The notes: generated by a model not told the origin, from the letters alone. Counted from the stretch's first letter, positions 8,409 through 17,485 are shown. The stretch is DNA of 64,000 nucleotides from Rossellomorea aquimaris (GCF_020171925.1 NZ_JAIVAR010000007.1:118617-182616), one strand, 5' to 3'. A program made the numbers and translations.

Positions 8409-9992
8409 ATGGACAGACAAGAATTAATTGCACCTGAAAAGTACAACTTGGTTGAGGAAGTGGAGAAGTTTGCAGGAAATGAAAACAAACTCGCGATCAA
8501 ATGGGAGAATGAAGCGGGAGAAAAGAAAGACATTACGTACAACAATCTGATGAAGAATGCGAATAAAATTGGAAACGTTTTCTCGGGAGCCGGCTTGGAA
8601 AAAGGGGATGTCATCCTTGTGATGGTACCGAGATTAGTTGAAGCGTATGCGGTCTATCTAGCCGCTTTAAAATCAGGGATGGTCGTCATTCCAAGCTCCG
8701 AAATGCTACGTACAAAGGATTTGGAATACAGGATCGATCATGGGGATGTAAAAGGAATCGTCGCATACTCTCCTTTCATCGAGCAATTTGAACATGTACG
8801 TGGGATGGACAAACTGAAAAAGTTCGTCATCGGCGCTCAACAGGAAGGATGGATTACCGTTGAAGAAGAAATGAAGTCCGTTTCTGAGGAAATGGCATTT
8901 GCTGAAACGACAAGGGATGATATGGCTTTCTTGTCCTATACTTCAGGCACGACGGGTAATCCTAAAGGCGTCGTACATACACATGGTTGGGCGTTCGCTC
9001 ATTTAAGAACAGCGGCAAAAGGCTGGCTGGGAATCGAAGAAGGAGATACGGTTTGGGCAACGGCAGGACCGGGCTGGCAGAAATGGATTTGGAGCCCGTT
9101 CATGTCGGTTCTTGGCTCAGGAGCGACTGGCCTTGTGTACCAAGGGAAGTTCGAGCCTAATAAATACTTGCAATTACTACAGGATAACGGTGTCAACGTC
9201 CTTTGCTGTACACCGACGGAATACCGGCTGATGGCTAAGGTAGAGGATCTCGGAGCTTATGACCTATCGCCATTGCACAGCGCCGTCTCTGCAGGGGAAC
9301 CGTTAAACAGGGAAGTCATTGATGCATTCAAGAAACACCACGGCATCGAGGTACGGGACGGTTACGGACAGACAGAAAATACGCTTCTAGTCGGCATCAT
9401 GAAAGGCATGGAGCTGAAGCCGGGTTCAATGGGCAAGCCGACACCTGGGAACAGGGTGGAAATCATCAATGATGAAGGACTTCCATGTGCAGTCGGAGAA
9501 GTAGGGGATATTGCCGTGCATGTCGAAACGCCTGCTCTGTTTAAGAACTATTACAAGGATCCCGAAAGAACAGCGATGCAGTTCAGGGGAGACTATTATA
9601 TTACGGGCGACAAAGCAAAGAAAGATGAAGACGGCTATTTCTGGTTTGAGGGGAGAGGCGATGACATCATCATCTCTTCAGGATACACAATCGGACCATT
9701 TGAAGTGGAAGATGCGCTCGTCAAGCATCCACTGGTCCAAGAGTGCGCTGTTGTCGGAAGTCCGGACGAAGTGCGCGGGCTGATCGTTAAAGCATTCATC
9801 GTATTGCGTGAAGGTGTGGATGAACAGGATGCAAACTTAGTGCCGCAGCTTCAGGAGCACGTAAAAGAATTGACGGCACCATACAAATATCCACGCAAGA
9901 TCGAATTCGTCAAGGAACTTCCGAAAACAACATCCGGCAAAATCAGGAGAATTGAACTGCGTCAAAAAGAGATGAGTTCAGTCAAGAGTTAA
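8409..9992 (+). CDS. ytcI: Acyl-CoA synthetase, medium-chain/ANL family
   Basis: A 527-residue ANL-superfamily enzyme that activates a carboxylic acid to acyl-AMP and then acyl-CoA. The P-loop SYTSGTTGNPKGVVHTHG lies near 177-194, the DGYGQTENT motif near 317-325, the hinge GDKAKKDEDGYFWFEGRGDD near 400-418, and the C-terminal catalytic lysine in PKTTSGKIRR near 515. Order sspA-ytcI-ytcJ matches B. subtilis. The substrate cannot be read from sequence; related proteins act on short or branched medium-chain acids. It is preceded by TATAAT (8372-8377) and an AAGGGGGAA site, and its own terminator follows. Confidence 0.85.
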   Translation: MDRQELIAPEKYNLVEEVEKFAGNENKLAIKWENEAGEKKDITYNNLMKNANKIGNVFSGAGLEKGDVILVMVPRLVEAYAVYLAALKSGMVVIPSSEMLRTKDLEYRIDHGDVKGIVAYSPFIEQFEHVRGMDKLKKFVIGAQQEGWITVEEEMKSVSEEMAFAETTRDDMAFLSYTSGTTGNPKGVVHTHGWAFAHLRTAAKGWLGIEEGDTVWATAGPGWQKWIWSPFMSVLGSGATGLVYQGKFEPNKYLQLLQDNGVNVLCCTPTEYRLMAKVEDLGAYDLSPLHSAVSAGEPLNREVIDAFKKHHGIEVRDGYGQTENTLLVGIMKGMELKPGSMGKPTPGNRVEIINDEGLPCAVGEVGDIAVHVETPALFKNYYKDPERTAMQFRGDYYITGDKAKKDEDGYFWFEGRGDDIIISSGYTIGPFEVEDALVKHPLVQECAVVGSPDEVRGLIVKAFIVLREGVDEQDANLVPQLQEHVKELTAPYKYPRKIEFVKELPKTTSGKIRRIELRQKEMSSVKS

Positions 9993-10011
9993 ATCGTATA
10001 TGGATGCAAAG

Positions 10012-10038
10012 AGGGGGCCAGAGGGATCGGCCCCCTTA
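10012..10038 (+). terminator. ytcI terminator
   Basis: AGGGGGCC (10012-10019) pairs with GGCCCCCT (10029-10036), with only a short T run after. The following 200 bases up to ytcJ show nothing else I can name. Confidence 0.65.
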
Positions 10039-10248
10039 TTGTATGTTGAAGCAATTGTCATAAGAGTCGGTTAGCGTTCAGTCTTCATTTGAGACTCCTT
10101 GTTCCTCTGGAATAGTAACGCCTAGCATGGGAATCAAAAGCTGGGTTGAAAACAATATTCCATTTAAAATCTCTCCCACTTCCCGTCCCCTCCTATTATA
10201 TGGTACATTTGAAACAACATTTTTATAAGTAGAAAAGGAGCTTCCAAG

Positions 10249-11841
10249 ATGGGTACTCTATGGACAAACGGAAAAATTTATACAATGCAGTCGGAAGGCC
10301 ATATGGTCGAAGCTGTTTATACGGAGAATGGAACGATCAGGGAATTGGGTTCAGTTGAAGAAATACGAAACAAGTACACAATAGAAGAAACCATCGACCT
10401 ACATAATCGCGTCATGTTCCCGGGCTTCGTGGACAGCCATATGCACTTGATCGGCCACGGGGAAACGCTGTTACGCCTCGATTTATCACAAATGAAGAGT
10501 AAGAAAGAGGTACTGGATGCCGTAGCTGAAAAAGCAGAAATACTTCCTGAGGGCCAGTGGATTTTCGGGGAAGGATGGAATGAAAATCTGTGGGACGATG
10601 CAGAAGTCATTTCAAAACATGAACTGGACAGCGTGGTTCCTAACCATCCTGTTCTTTTAAAAAGGATCTGCCGGCACGCGATGGTCGTCAATTCCCTCGC
10701 GCTGAAAGAGGCAAACATCAGTGAACGCACACCGCATCCAGTTGGAGGGTTAATTGAAAAAGATGATGAAGGCCGCCTGAATGGATTATTAAAAGATAAA
10801 GCACAAGACCTCATGACTGAAGCGCTTCCCGCCATTTCCTCTTCCTATCTTGAAGCGGCTTTATCAAAAGGAATCGAGAGCTGTTGGGAAAATGGTCTTG
10901 TCGGGGGACATACAGAGGATTTAAGCTATTACGGTAATTTCAACAAAACGTATAATGCCTTCAAACAGACAATCAACAATGACAATAAAAAATTCAGGGC
11001 ACATCTTCTCGTCCACCATGAAGTCATCAATGATTGGCATGAAGAAGGCCACCAATTCCTTGGTGGAAATGACTTCATTGAATTCGGAGCCATGAAAATC
11101 TTTGCCGATGGTGCTTTGGGAGGGAGGACCGCCCTGCTTAGCTATCCTTATGCCGATGATCCGGGTACGAAAGGTGTCAGCATCCATTCGCAGGAAAACC
11201 TACTAGAGCTCGTTGAGAAGGCAAGAAGCCTGCAGCTGCCGATTGCCGTTCATACAATCGGGGATCAGGCATTTGAGAATGTCGTGGATGCGATCAACGT
11301 CCATCCTTCAAAACAATTGAGGCGTGACCGATTGATCCATGCCCAGATCCTCAGGGAAGAATTGATTGAGAAAATCAAAGGACTGCCTCTCATATTGGAC
11401 ATCCAGCCACGCTTTGTCCCCTCTGATTTCCCTTGGGTCATCGACAGACTGGGTGAAGAAAACATGAAGTACAACTACGCTTGGAAAACGTTGCTTGAAA
11501 GGGGTATCCATTGTGCAGGGGGATCGGACGCGCCGATCGAGCCCGTCAATCCTTTATGGGGCATTCACGCCGCGGTGACAAGGACAAATCCGATGGATAG
11601 AGAAAAGACGGTATACATGCCGGAAGAGAGACTCTCAATGTTTGAAGCGATTTCTCTTTTCACGAGAGGCAGTGCCTATGCATGCCACCATGAAGACGAT
11701 CGTGGAATGATCAAGGAAGGATACACAGCCGATTTTACGGTCCTTGAAAAAGACCCATTCACATCCGATCCTGATGAACTGTTAGAGAAAATCGTTAGCC
11801 TGACTGTAGTGGACGACACAATCGTATACTCGAAAAAATAA
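10249..11841 (+). CDS. ytcJ: Amidohydrolase YtcJ
   Basis: A 530-residue amidohydrolase-3 (TIM-barrel) protein. The metal motif FVDSHMHLIGHG lies near residue 62-73, an internal IAVHTIGDQAF histidine motif near 332, and the GGSDAPIEPVNP motif near 425 supplies the late catalytic Asp. The family hydrolyses C-N bonds in varied small molecules; the real substrate is unknown. AAAAGGAG precedes the ATG. No separate terminator is evident before rarD, which begins 75 bases on with its own GTG start. Confidence 0.8.
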   Translation: MGTLWTNGKIYTMQSEGHMVEAVYTENGTIRELGSVEEIRNKYTIEETIDLHNRVMFPGFVDSHMHLIGHGETLLRLDLSQMKSKKEVLDAVAEKAEILPEGQWIFGEGWNENLWDDAEVISKHELDSVVPNHPVLLKRICRHAMVVNSLALKEANISERTPHPVGGLIEKDDEGRLNGLLKDKAQDLMTEALPAISSSYLEAALSKGIESCWENGLVGGHTEDLSYYGNFNKTYNAFKQTINNDNKKFRAHLLVHHEVINDWHEEGHQFLGGNDFIEFGAMKIFADGALGGRTALLSYPYADDPGTKGVSIHSQENLLELVEKARSLQLPIAVHTIGDQAFENVVDAINVHPSKQLRRDRLIHAQILREELIEKIKGLPLILDIQPRFVPSDFPWVIDRLGEENMKYNYAWKTLLERGIHCAGGSDAPIEPVNPLWGIHAAVTRTNPMDREKTVYMPEERLSMFEAISLFTRGSAYACHHEDDRGMIKEGYTADFTVLEKDPFTSDPDELLEKIVSLTVVDDTIVYSKK

Positions 11842-11916
11842 AAAGATTGCCCCTGAAACGGTTCCCCGATATAATGAAGTTATTTCGGAAACGGAAATAG
11901 TTTTGGGGGTGTTTTT

Positions 11917-12834
11917 GTGAAACAGAATGAACAGACAGGAATCATATACACAGCATTTTCCTATTTTTTATGGGGGATACTCCCGATCTACTGGAAATGG
12001 TTACATCATGTTTCAGCCGATGAAATCCTCGCAAACCGGATCTTTTGGTCTTTCTGGTTCATGCTTTTATTTTTATTTTTCACGAAGAGATGGAACGCGT
12101 TCACTTCCTACATAAGATCTTCGTTGACAAAGAAAAAACAGATGCTTGCTTTATTGCTTGCATCATTATTGATCAGCGCCAACTGGTTCATTTATATCTG
12201 GGCAGTGAATACGGATCAAATGGTGGAAGCGAGCCTTGGTTATTATATCAACCCGCTTGTTAGTGTCCTCTTAGGTGTATTCATCTTAAAAGAAAGCTTG
12301 TCAAAAGCACAGATTGTCTCATTCATACTGGCAGGTGCAGGCGTATTGATTCTTACGTTTTCATATGGTGAATTTCCGTGGATTGCGATGGGTCTTGCCT
12401 TCTCATTTGGGTTATACGGCCTTGCGAAGAAGATGATCAAAGTGGATTCAGCCATTGGTCTGACTCTCGAGACGATGACGATCGCGCCAGTCTCATTGAT
12501 TTATATGGTTTACATGTTTGCTGAAGGGACACCTTCACTGTTCAACATATCATGGGGGACGGACCTTTTGTTGATGGGGGCTGGAGCGGCAACTGCAATT
12601 CCATTATTGTTCTTCTCCAAAGGAGCTCAGCAGATCCCTCTCTATATGGTCGGTTTCCTGCAATATATCGCTCCGACCATTACATTGATCCTCGGTGTCA
12701 TGGTATACGGAGAAACCTTTTCAACGACACATCTGGTATCGTTCATGTTCATTTGGGTTGCACTCGCAATATTCACTGCATCACGCATAGGGTTTTCTAG
12801 AAAACGCAGACGTGAAGCCAAACTATCGGCATAA
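11917..12834 (+). CDS. rarD: EamA/RarD family transporter
   Basis: A 305-residue inner membrane protein with about ten hydrophobic segments in two EamA repeats. The N-terminal GIIYTAFSYFLWGILPIYWKW is characteristic of the RarD branch of the drug/metabolite transporter superfamily. The substrate is unknown. GTG start after GGGGGTG. Terminator follows at 12841. In B. subtilis I do not expect a rarD gene at this point (ytcJ is followed by ppnKB), so this may be a lineage-specific insertion. Confidence 0.82.
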   Translation: MKQNEQTGIIYTAFSYFLWGILPIYWKWLHHVSADEILANRIFWSFWFMLLFLFFTKRWNAFTSYIRSSLTKKKQMLALLLASLLISANWFIYIWAVNTDQMVEASLGYYINPLVSVLLGVFILKESLSKAQIVSFILAGAGVLILTFSYGEFPWIAMGLAFSFGLYGLAKKMIKVDSAIGLTLETMTIAPVSLIYMVYMFAEGTPSLFNISWGTDLLLMGAGAATAIPLLFFSKGAQQIPLYMVGFLQYIAPTITLILGVMVYGETFSTTHLVSFMFIWVALAIFTASRIGFSRKRRREAKLSA

Positions 12835-12840
12835 CAATGA

Positions 12841-12878
12841 AGAAAGCTCCAGCGAAGGATTCGCTGGAGCTTTCTGTT
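12841..12878. terminator. Bidirectional terminator between rarD and ppnKB
   Basis: Perfect 16-bp stem AGAAAGCTCCAGCGAA (12841-12856) with TTCGCTGGAGCTTTCT (12860-12875) around GGA. It serves the two converging genes. Confidence 0.9.
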
Positions 12879-12884
12879 TGAGGA

Positions 12885-13685
12885 TTACAGGAACGATCGT
12901 TTCACTTTCTCCCAGAACGAATTATCTTTAAGCTTCACCGTTTTGATGACTTTTTCACTTAATCGTGCTTCAACCTTTTCTACATGCTGAATGCTCAGCG
13001 CCTCATTGTCCATCCCCATTGCAGGATAATCATTGCCATCCTGCACGATCCTTAATTCCAGCCTGCGTTTATCACTAAGGATAAAAGATGAGCCCAGTGT
13101 GCGGTAGCGGTTGTTGTTCAGGGAAGCCATCTCGCTGACCTGAAGGCATGGGATCATCGGATCGACGACTGCTCCGCTGACGGATTTGTTATAAGCGGTG
13201 CTTCCCGTTGGAGTGGCAATGATCATTCCGTCGCCCCGGAACGTCTCAAAGTGGATGTCGTCAATGAAGACATCCATCACGAACGTCTTGATGATTCCTG
13301 AGCGGATGCTGAATTCATTCAAGCAGTGAAACGATGTTTGTCCGTCGACCGTCACTTCGATGGTAGGATATTTCCGCACTTCGATTTGTTCTTTCGTCAT
13401 TGCATCGATCATTTTGGATGTATCGTCAATGTGGAAATCGCAATACATGCTGAGCGTTCCACCCGTCGAGATTCCTGCGTATAGGCAATCCTGCCTGAAC
13501 CCTGTTTTGCGGACAGCCTGAAGGAATGTACCGTCCCCACCGACACTCACAATGATGTTCGCGTCTTTAGGGGATTGCACGATGTTGAAATCATATCGTC
13601 TCGCCAGTTCATATACATTCTCGAGCTTTGTTTGGATGGCTTCATCTTTCAGTACGTAAAAATAAATATTTCGGCGGTTATTCAT
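12885..13685 (-). CDS. ppnKB: NAD kinase (second paralogue)
   Basis: A 266-residue ATP-NAD kinase that makes NADP. The GGDGTF nucleotide-binding motif lies near residue 49-54, NEFSIRSG near 122 and the GSTAYNKSVSGAVV motif near 157-171. Length and position before sppA match B. subtilis YtdI/PpnKB. Start at 13685 with GGGAGGTAC upstream; the region to sppA (13686-13836) holds both divergent promoters. Confidence 0.92.
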   Translation of the reverse strand: MNNRRNIYFYVLKDEAIQTKLENVYELARRYDFNIVQSPKDANIIVSVGGDGTFLQAVRKTGFRQDCLYAGISTGGTLSMYCDFHIDDTSKMIDAMTKEQIEVRKYPTIEVTVDGQTSFHCLNEFSIRSGIIKTFVMDVFIDDIHFETFRGDGMIIATPTGSTAYNKSVSGAVVDPMIPCLQVSEMASLNNNRYRTLGSSFILSDKRRLELRIVQDGNDYPAMGMDNEALSIQHVEKVEARLSEKVIKTVKLKDNSFWEKVKRSFL

Positions 13686-13836
13686 TCTATGTACCTCCCA
13701 AAATTTAGTAGGATTATTTTTCCCATTCCATGAAAAGTCTGCTAAAATTACTTTGTGAATATTCTATCATGTTTACGCATGAGAATGATATTCATATCCT
13801 TACATAAGATAGGATAAACAAGGGAGGATTATACTT

Positions 13837-14847
13837 ATGAATGCGAAAAGATGGATTGCTCTTGCGATTGCCGCAGGCTTGTTTTTTGTCTCTGTCGTGG
13901 TGAACTTTGCCACTTCTGCATTGACTGGGGATTTTGACAAGGCATTTGATGAGATGTTCAGCGGCACGGAACAGGCTTTCGGGGAAGAAATCATTGAAGA
14001 TGGAAATATGCAGAAGAGGATTGCTGTCCTTGAAGTGGATGGGGTCATCCAGGATACAGGAGATGCTGCCTCCATGTTCCAGAGTCCGGGATATAACCAT
14101 GAACTTTTCATGGAAAAACTGGATGCAGTCGAGGAAGATGATTCTGTAAAAGGGATTGTCCTGAAGGTGAATTCCCCTGGTGGAGGAGTGGTTGAGAGTG
14201 CTCAGATCCATTCCAAGCTCGTAGGAATCATCGAGAAGTCAAAAAAGCCTGTCTATGTTTCAATGGGAAGCATGGCAGCGTCAGGTGGATATTACATATC
14301 GGCACCGGCAACAAAGATCTTTGCCAGTAAAGAGACGTTGACAGGATCTTTGGGCGTGATCATGCAAAGCATCAATTATTCTGAGCTTGCTGAAAAGTAC
14401 GGTGTCGACTTCGTTACAATCAAGAGCGGTCCGTATAAGGATATCATGAGCCCGACCCGTAAGATGACAGAGGAGGAAAGAAAGATCCTTCAAACGATGA
14501 TCAATAATTCATACGAAGGTTTCGTGGATGTCATCGCAAGTGGCCGTGACATGTCGGAAGCGCAAGTGAAAGAAATCGCCGATGGCAGGATCTATGACGG
14601 TCAGCAGGCTAAAGAAGTGAATCTGATCGATGACTTCGGGTATGTGGAGGATGTCATTGCTGCGATGAAGAAAGATTATAAACTGAAAGATGCAGAAGTA
14701 TTTGAATATACAAGTGGAGATCCTTTCTCCGAGTTCTTCAGCATGAGCGCCAAGAAGATGATCGGCCAGGATTTTGAGGCTACTGCCCTTATGAAGCTAC
14801 TTTCGAAACCTAATGCGCCGCGATTGATGTATCTATACTCTGAGTAA
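13837..14847 (+). CDS. sppA: Signal peptide peptidase SppA
   Basis: A 336-residue membrane-anchored serine protease that clears signal-peptide remnants. An uncleaved signal anchor lies at residues 5-28. The S49 peptidase dyad is visible: Ser149 in SMAASGGYY and Lys201 in SGPYKDIMSP, equivalent to S147/K199 in B. subtilis. NSPGGGVVES near 112-121 is the oxyanion region. GGGAGG precedes the ATG. yteJ follows within 14 bases, so the two are probably co-transcribed, as in B. subtilis, where the pair also affects lantibiotic resistance. Confidence 0.95.
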   Translation: MNAKRWIALAIAAGLFFVSVVVNFATSALTGDFDKAFDEMFSGTEQAFGEEIIEDGNMQKRIAVLEVDGVIQDTGDAASMFQSPGYNHELFMEKLDAVEEDDSVKGIVLKVNSPGGGVVESAQIHSKLVGIIEKSKKPVYVSMGSMAASGGYYISAPATKIFASKETLTGSLGVIMQSINYSELAEKYGVDFVTIKSGPYKDIMSPTRKMTEEERKILQTMINNSYEGFVDVIASGRDMSEAQVKEIADGRIYDGQQAKEVNLIDDFGYVEDVIAAMKKDYKLKDAEVFEYTSGDPFSEFFSMSAKKMIGQDFEATALMKLLSKPNAPRLMYLYSE

Positions 14848-14861
14848 GGTAGGTGATTGAA

Positions 14862-15410
14862 TTGAGTGAATATCAAGATGAAACTCGTGTACACGAGGAT
14901 ACAATAGAGAAACAGGATGAGATGCATACACACTCCGATGTTCAGCCGCCTACTTACAAAGAGGCCTCAGGATTTTTCCTAGCAGGTTTCTGGCTGCGGG
15001 TATGGGCGTATTTGATCGACCTAGTCGTCATCGGTAGCATCACCAGGCTGATCGTCAAACCGGTTTTCAAGATACTGGATATCTCGCTAGTGGATGGCTC
15101 TATGTTTGCACCAATTTCAATTCTTTCAGCCATCGTTTTTTACGGTTATTTTGTCCTGATGACGAAATACTTCAGCCAAACGATCGGAAAGATGGTGCTC
15201 GGTATCAAGGTGGTTGATTTGAAAGGAGGCCGCCCGTCCTGGGGGACAGTCCTTTTCCGGGAATTGATCGGCCGCTTCATTTCATCGACCATCTTCATCC
15301 TCTATATCGTTGTTGCGTTCACGACGAAAAAACAGGGAATACATGATTTATTTGCAGACACGACCGTTGTCCAAGAAAAGAAAAAACTTGAATTCACACC
15401 TGCCCTCTAG
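14862..15410 (+). CDS. yteJ: RDD family membrane protein YteJ
   Basis: A 182-residue protein with a polar N-terminus and an RDD domain from about residue 45 (FWLRVWAYLIDLVVIG, then QTIGKMVLGIKVVD). Three membrane segments are visible. TTG at 14862 is chosen because AGGTGA lies five bases upstream; the longer GTG frame at 14853 overlaps that site. In B. subtilis YteJ modulates SppA activity, and the 14-base spacing from sppA fits. Confidence 0.85.
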   Translation: MSEYQDETRVHEDTIEKQDEMHTHSDVQPPTYKEASGFFLAGFWLRVWAYLIDLVVIGSITRLIVKPVFKILDISLVDGSMFAPISILSAIVFYGYFVLMTKYFSQTIGKMVLGIKVVDLKGGRPSWGTVLFRELIGRFISSTIFILYIVVAFTTKKQGIHDLFADTTVVQEKKKLEFTPAL

Positions 15411-15440
15411 AGCAAATGGGGGCGTTGAGCGGGAATTTGA

Positions 15441-15478
15441 AAAAAGCAGGCGAATCTGGAGAGGAGCCTGCTTTTTTG
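15441..15478 (+). terminator. sppA-yteJ terminator
   Basis: AAAAAGCAGGC (15441-15451) pairs with GCCTGCTTTTT (15466-15476), with a continuous T tract. Confidence 0.88.
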
Positions 15479-15497
15479 GTAAGAACGGGGGATTTTT

Positions 15498-15992
15498 ATA
15501 AAGAGGAGAATCATTTCCATCATTATCGTAAGTCTCATGAGCATTTCTTTATTTTGGCTTTGTAATGTCATGACACCAGAGCCCGGGCAGTCGTCGGGCA
15601 ACGGGAATCCGGCAATTCTACTACTGTTTATCATCATTATTCTATTTTGCTGTTTACTGTATTTATGGACCAGAGTATTGAGTGAACTCACAATCACACC
15701 TTTCTACTTGCTGGCAGGACTCATTGTCACCTTGATTCATTTGGTGGCTTCATTTTTATATCAAAGGAATGAATTTATTGAGTATAGAAATATCTTGGCG
15801 GAAACATACAGGCAAAATTTTGGGTTGATTGACTGGGAGTACATTGATAGCATCACTTCTTTCATGTCCATACACGTTAACAAGGAGTATTTTAATCCAA
15901 ACACATACTTGATGTTCTTATCTGCTTCTATTTTTCTCTCTCTTCTGTATAGGAGTTTCATCCTCTTACTGAACCGAACCCGACCTGAATGA
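15498..15992 (+). CDS. Hypothetical membrane protein, start uncertain
   Basis: I do not recognise this protein. From ATG 15537 it is 151 residues with hydrophobic segments near 26-46, 54-74 and the C-terminal third. That ATG has no Shine-Dalgarno. Reading upstream in frame gives IKRRIISIIIVSLMSIS, a basic cap followed by a hydrophobic run, beginning at an ATA codon at 15498 that sits six bases after GGGGG. I therefore extend the gene to 15498 (164 residues) as a possible AUA start; 15537 is the conservative choice. It lies between two terminators, so it is its own unit. No cysteine pairs or catalytic motif stand out. Confidence 0.5.
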   Translation: MKRRIISIIIVSLMSISLFWLCNVMTPEPGQSSGNGNPAILLLFIIIILFCCLLYLWTRVLSELTITPFYLLAGLIVTLIHLVASFLYQRNEFIEYRNILAETYRQNFGLIDWEYIDSITSFMSIHVNKEYFNPNTYLMFLSASIFLSLLYRSFILLLNRTRPE

Positions 15993-16010
15993 CCAGGACG
16001 GGTTCTTTTT
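15976..16010 (+). terminator. Terminator overlapping the end of the hypothetical gene
   Basis: GAACCCGACCTG (15976-15987) pairs perfectly with CAGGACGGGTTC apart from one A-A mismatch (15994-16005) and is followed by TTTTT. The stop codon falls in the loop. Confidence 0.8.
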
Positions 16011-16020
16011 ATTTGGCTCG

Positions 16021-16049
16021 GTTTATTTTTTCCATAATCGTCCATACTA
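16021..16049 (+). promoter_or_regulatory. Sigma-F/sigma-G type promoter of ytfIJ
   Basis: GTTTA (16021-16025), 17 bases, CATACTA (16043-16049). The -10 matches the sigma-G consensus fully and the -35 in four of five positions. It lies 26 bases before the ytfI start, after a terminator. Forespore expression of ytfJ is known in B. subtilis. Confidence 0.6.
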
Positions 16050-16074
16050 ACAAGTTGAAGGGTTGTGAAAAAAA

Positions 16075-16788
16075 TTGAGTGGTTGGATGTGGGCGTTACT
16101 CATTACACTAGCAGTTATATTTCTTCTTATTATCCTAATAATCATAACGAAACTAACCATAACCCTGTCCCTCTATCATGGAAATGATAATGACCATTTC
16201 AAGGTGAAATTGAGGGCGTGGTTCGGTTTGTTGAAATATACGATAGATGTGCCACTGGTCAAGCTGGATGACGACGGCCCGAACATCGTATTTGAAGAGA
16301 AGACCAAACGCGGTAAGGAAACGCAGCCGAGTAAAACGAAAGAATCAAAAAAGAAAGTCACGCCAAATGATTTCATCAAAAGCTTACATGATACGAAAGA
16401 AATCATCACACATGTGCAGGCGATGCACAGGATCATCCGTCATTTCTTGAAGAAAGTCAAAATCGACAAGATCTTTTGGAAAACGTTATTCGGGACGGGG
16501 GATGCGGCGTCGACAGGAACTATGACAGGAGCGATATGGGGATTGAAAGGAAGTATCATCGGGCTGATAAGCCGCTATATGAGGCTTCAGTCAATGCCTG
16601 CGGTCGAGGTGGTTCCGTCCTTCCAGAAAGCCGTCATACAGACACACTTTTCGTGTATTATCCAGTTCCGGATAGGGAATGCTATCCTAGTAGGTTTAAA
16701 GATACTCCGGTACTGGAGGGGCGGAAAAGCGGACTTTAAGACAAAAGCCTTTTCACCTATCTCCGATAAAGAACAACAATCCGTTTAA
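16075..16788 (+). CDS. ytfI: DUF2953 sporulation-associated membrane protein YtfI
   Basis: A 237-residue DUF2953 protein. A membrane segment (about 4-28) is followed by a lysine-rich stretch (GKETQPSKTKESKKK near 85) and a C-terminal region with a possible second amphipathic segment. TTG start; AAGGG lies upstream with a rather long 12-base spacer, so the start is the least certain part. ytfJ follows 14 bases later. Function is unknown; coexpression with ytfJ in the forespore is the best clue. Confidence 0.8.
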   Translation: MSGWMWALLITLAVIFLLIILIIITKLTITLSLYHGNDNDHFKVKLRAWFGLLKYTIDVPLVKLDDDGPNIVFEEKTKRGKETQPSKTKESKKKVTPNDFIKSLHDTKEIITHVQAMHRIIRHFLKKVKIDKIFWKTLFGTGDAASTGTMTGAIWGLKGSIIGLISRYMRLQSMPAVEVVPSFQKAVIQTHFSCIIQFRIGNAILVGLKILRYWRGGKADFKTKAFSPISDKEQQSV

Positions 16789-16802
16789 GAGGAGGACTAA
16801 AC

Positions 16803-17291
16803 ATGTCTGAACATCCTATCGAAGGTCTCATGACCACTGCAATGGAAAACTTAAAAGAGATGATCGATGTCAATACCATCATAGGTGACCCCGTTGAAAC
16901 ACCTGATGGAAGTGTCATCCTGACTGTATCCAAAGTTGGCTTTGGCTTTGCTGCAGGAGGAAGTGAATTCAGCATCGATGGCAAAAGCAAGAGCGGAGAT
17001 GCAGAAGGCGGCAAAGGCGGGAATGATGGCGGAAACGGTGGCTCGTCCAAAAAGCAGCCGTTTGGCGGAGGTAGTGGTGGAGGGGTTTCCATCACACCGA
17101 TCGCATTCCTCATCGTCAGCTCAAGAGGAATCAAGATGCTTCATCTTGATGAGAGCACACATCTCCTGGATCGCCTGCTTGATTTGGCACCTGGTGCGAT
17201 TGAGAAAATCCAGGGCATGATGAAGAAGAATGATCAAGGAAACAACCAAAATAACCAAGGGAACGGATCCAACCATAAGATGGATTTTTAG
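16803..17291 (+). CDS. ytfJ: Sporulation protein YtfJ (GerW family)
   Basis: A 162-residue GerW-family protein. It begins with the family opening EHPIEGLMTTAMENLKEMID and has a glycine-rich middle (about 50-95, GGKGGNDGGNGG and GGGSGGG) and a conserved ITPIAFLIVSSRGIKML segment. In B. subtilis YtfJ is made in the forespore and is needed for normal germination responses. GAGGAGG precedes the ATG. It sits directly behind ytfI and is followed by a terminator. Confidence 0.9.
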   Translation: MSEHPIEGLMTTAMENLKEMIDVNTIIGDPVETPDGSVILTVSKVGFGFAAGGSEFSIDGKSKSGDAEGGKGGNDGGNGGSSKKQPFGGGSGGGVSITPIAFLIVSSRGIKMLHLDESTHLLDRLLDLAPGAIEKIQGMMKKNDQGNNQNNQGNGSNHKMDF

Positions 17292-17301
17292 AAACATAGT
17301 G

Positions 17302-17348
17302 AAAGGGGCTGACTCCAATCAAGAATCGTATTGTCAGTCCCTTTTTTT
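17302..17348 (+). terminator. ytfIJ terminator
   Basis: AAAGGGGCTGAC (17302-17313) pairs with GTCAGTCCCTTT (17333-17344), allowing one G-T, then TTTTT. Confidence 0.85.
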
Positions 17349-17361
17349 ATGGAAAATATCA

Positions 17362-17418
17362 ACCACCAAGTGAACGGGAGCGGATGGAAGTTGATTCCGA
17401 CCGCTAGTCCCTCGTGGT
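17362..17418. other. Interrupted hairpin between ytfJ and tpx
   Basis: Four short helices stack: ACCAC/GTGGT, GGG/CCC, AGCGG/CCGCT and GGAA/TTCC around a GTTGA loop, spanning 17362-17418. There is no T tract, so it is not a terminator. Function unknown. Confidence 0.35.
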
Positions 17419-17485
17419 GACCTACCCTGCCCTCAATCTATTTGGGGGAGGCAAAGAAATGGATATCCGACCCTTATCATTTGCG

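Noticed and set aside
10060..10200. TTAGCGTT/AACGCCTAG imperfect repeat and GAGACTCC in the ytcI-ytcJ gap
   Set aside because: The pairing is poor and the single block is not enough to assign it to the nested-palindrome family.
16757..17134. Proline/leucine-rich 125-codon frame on the - strand
   Set aside because: It is the shadow of the glycine-rich part of ytfJ.
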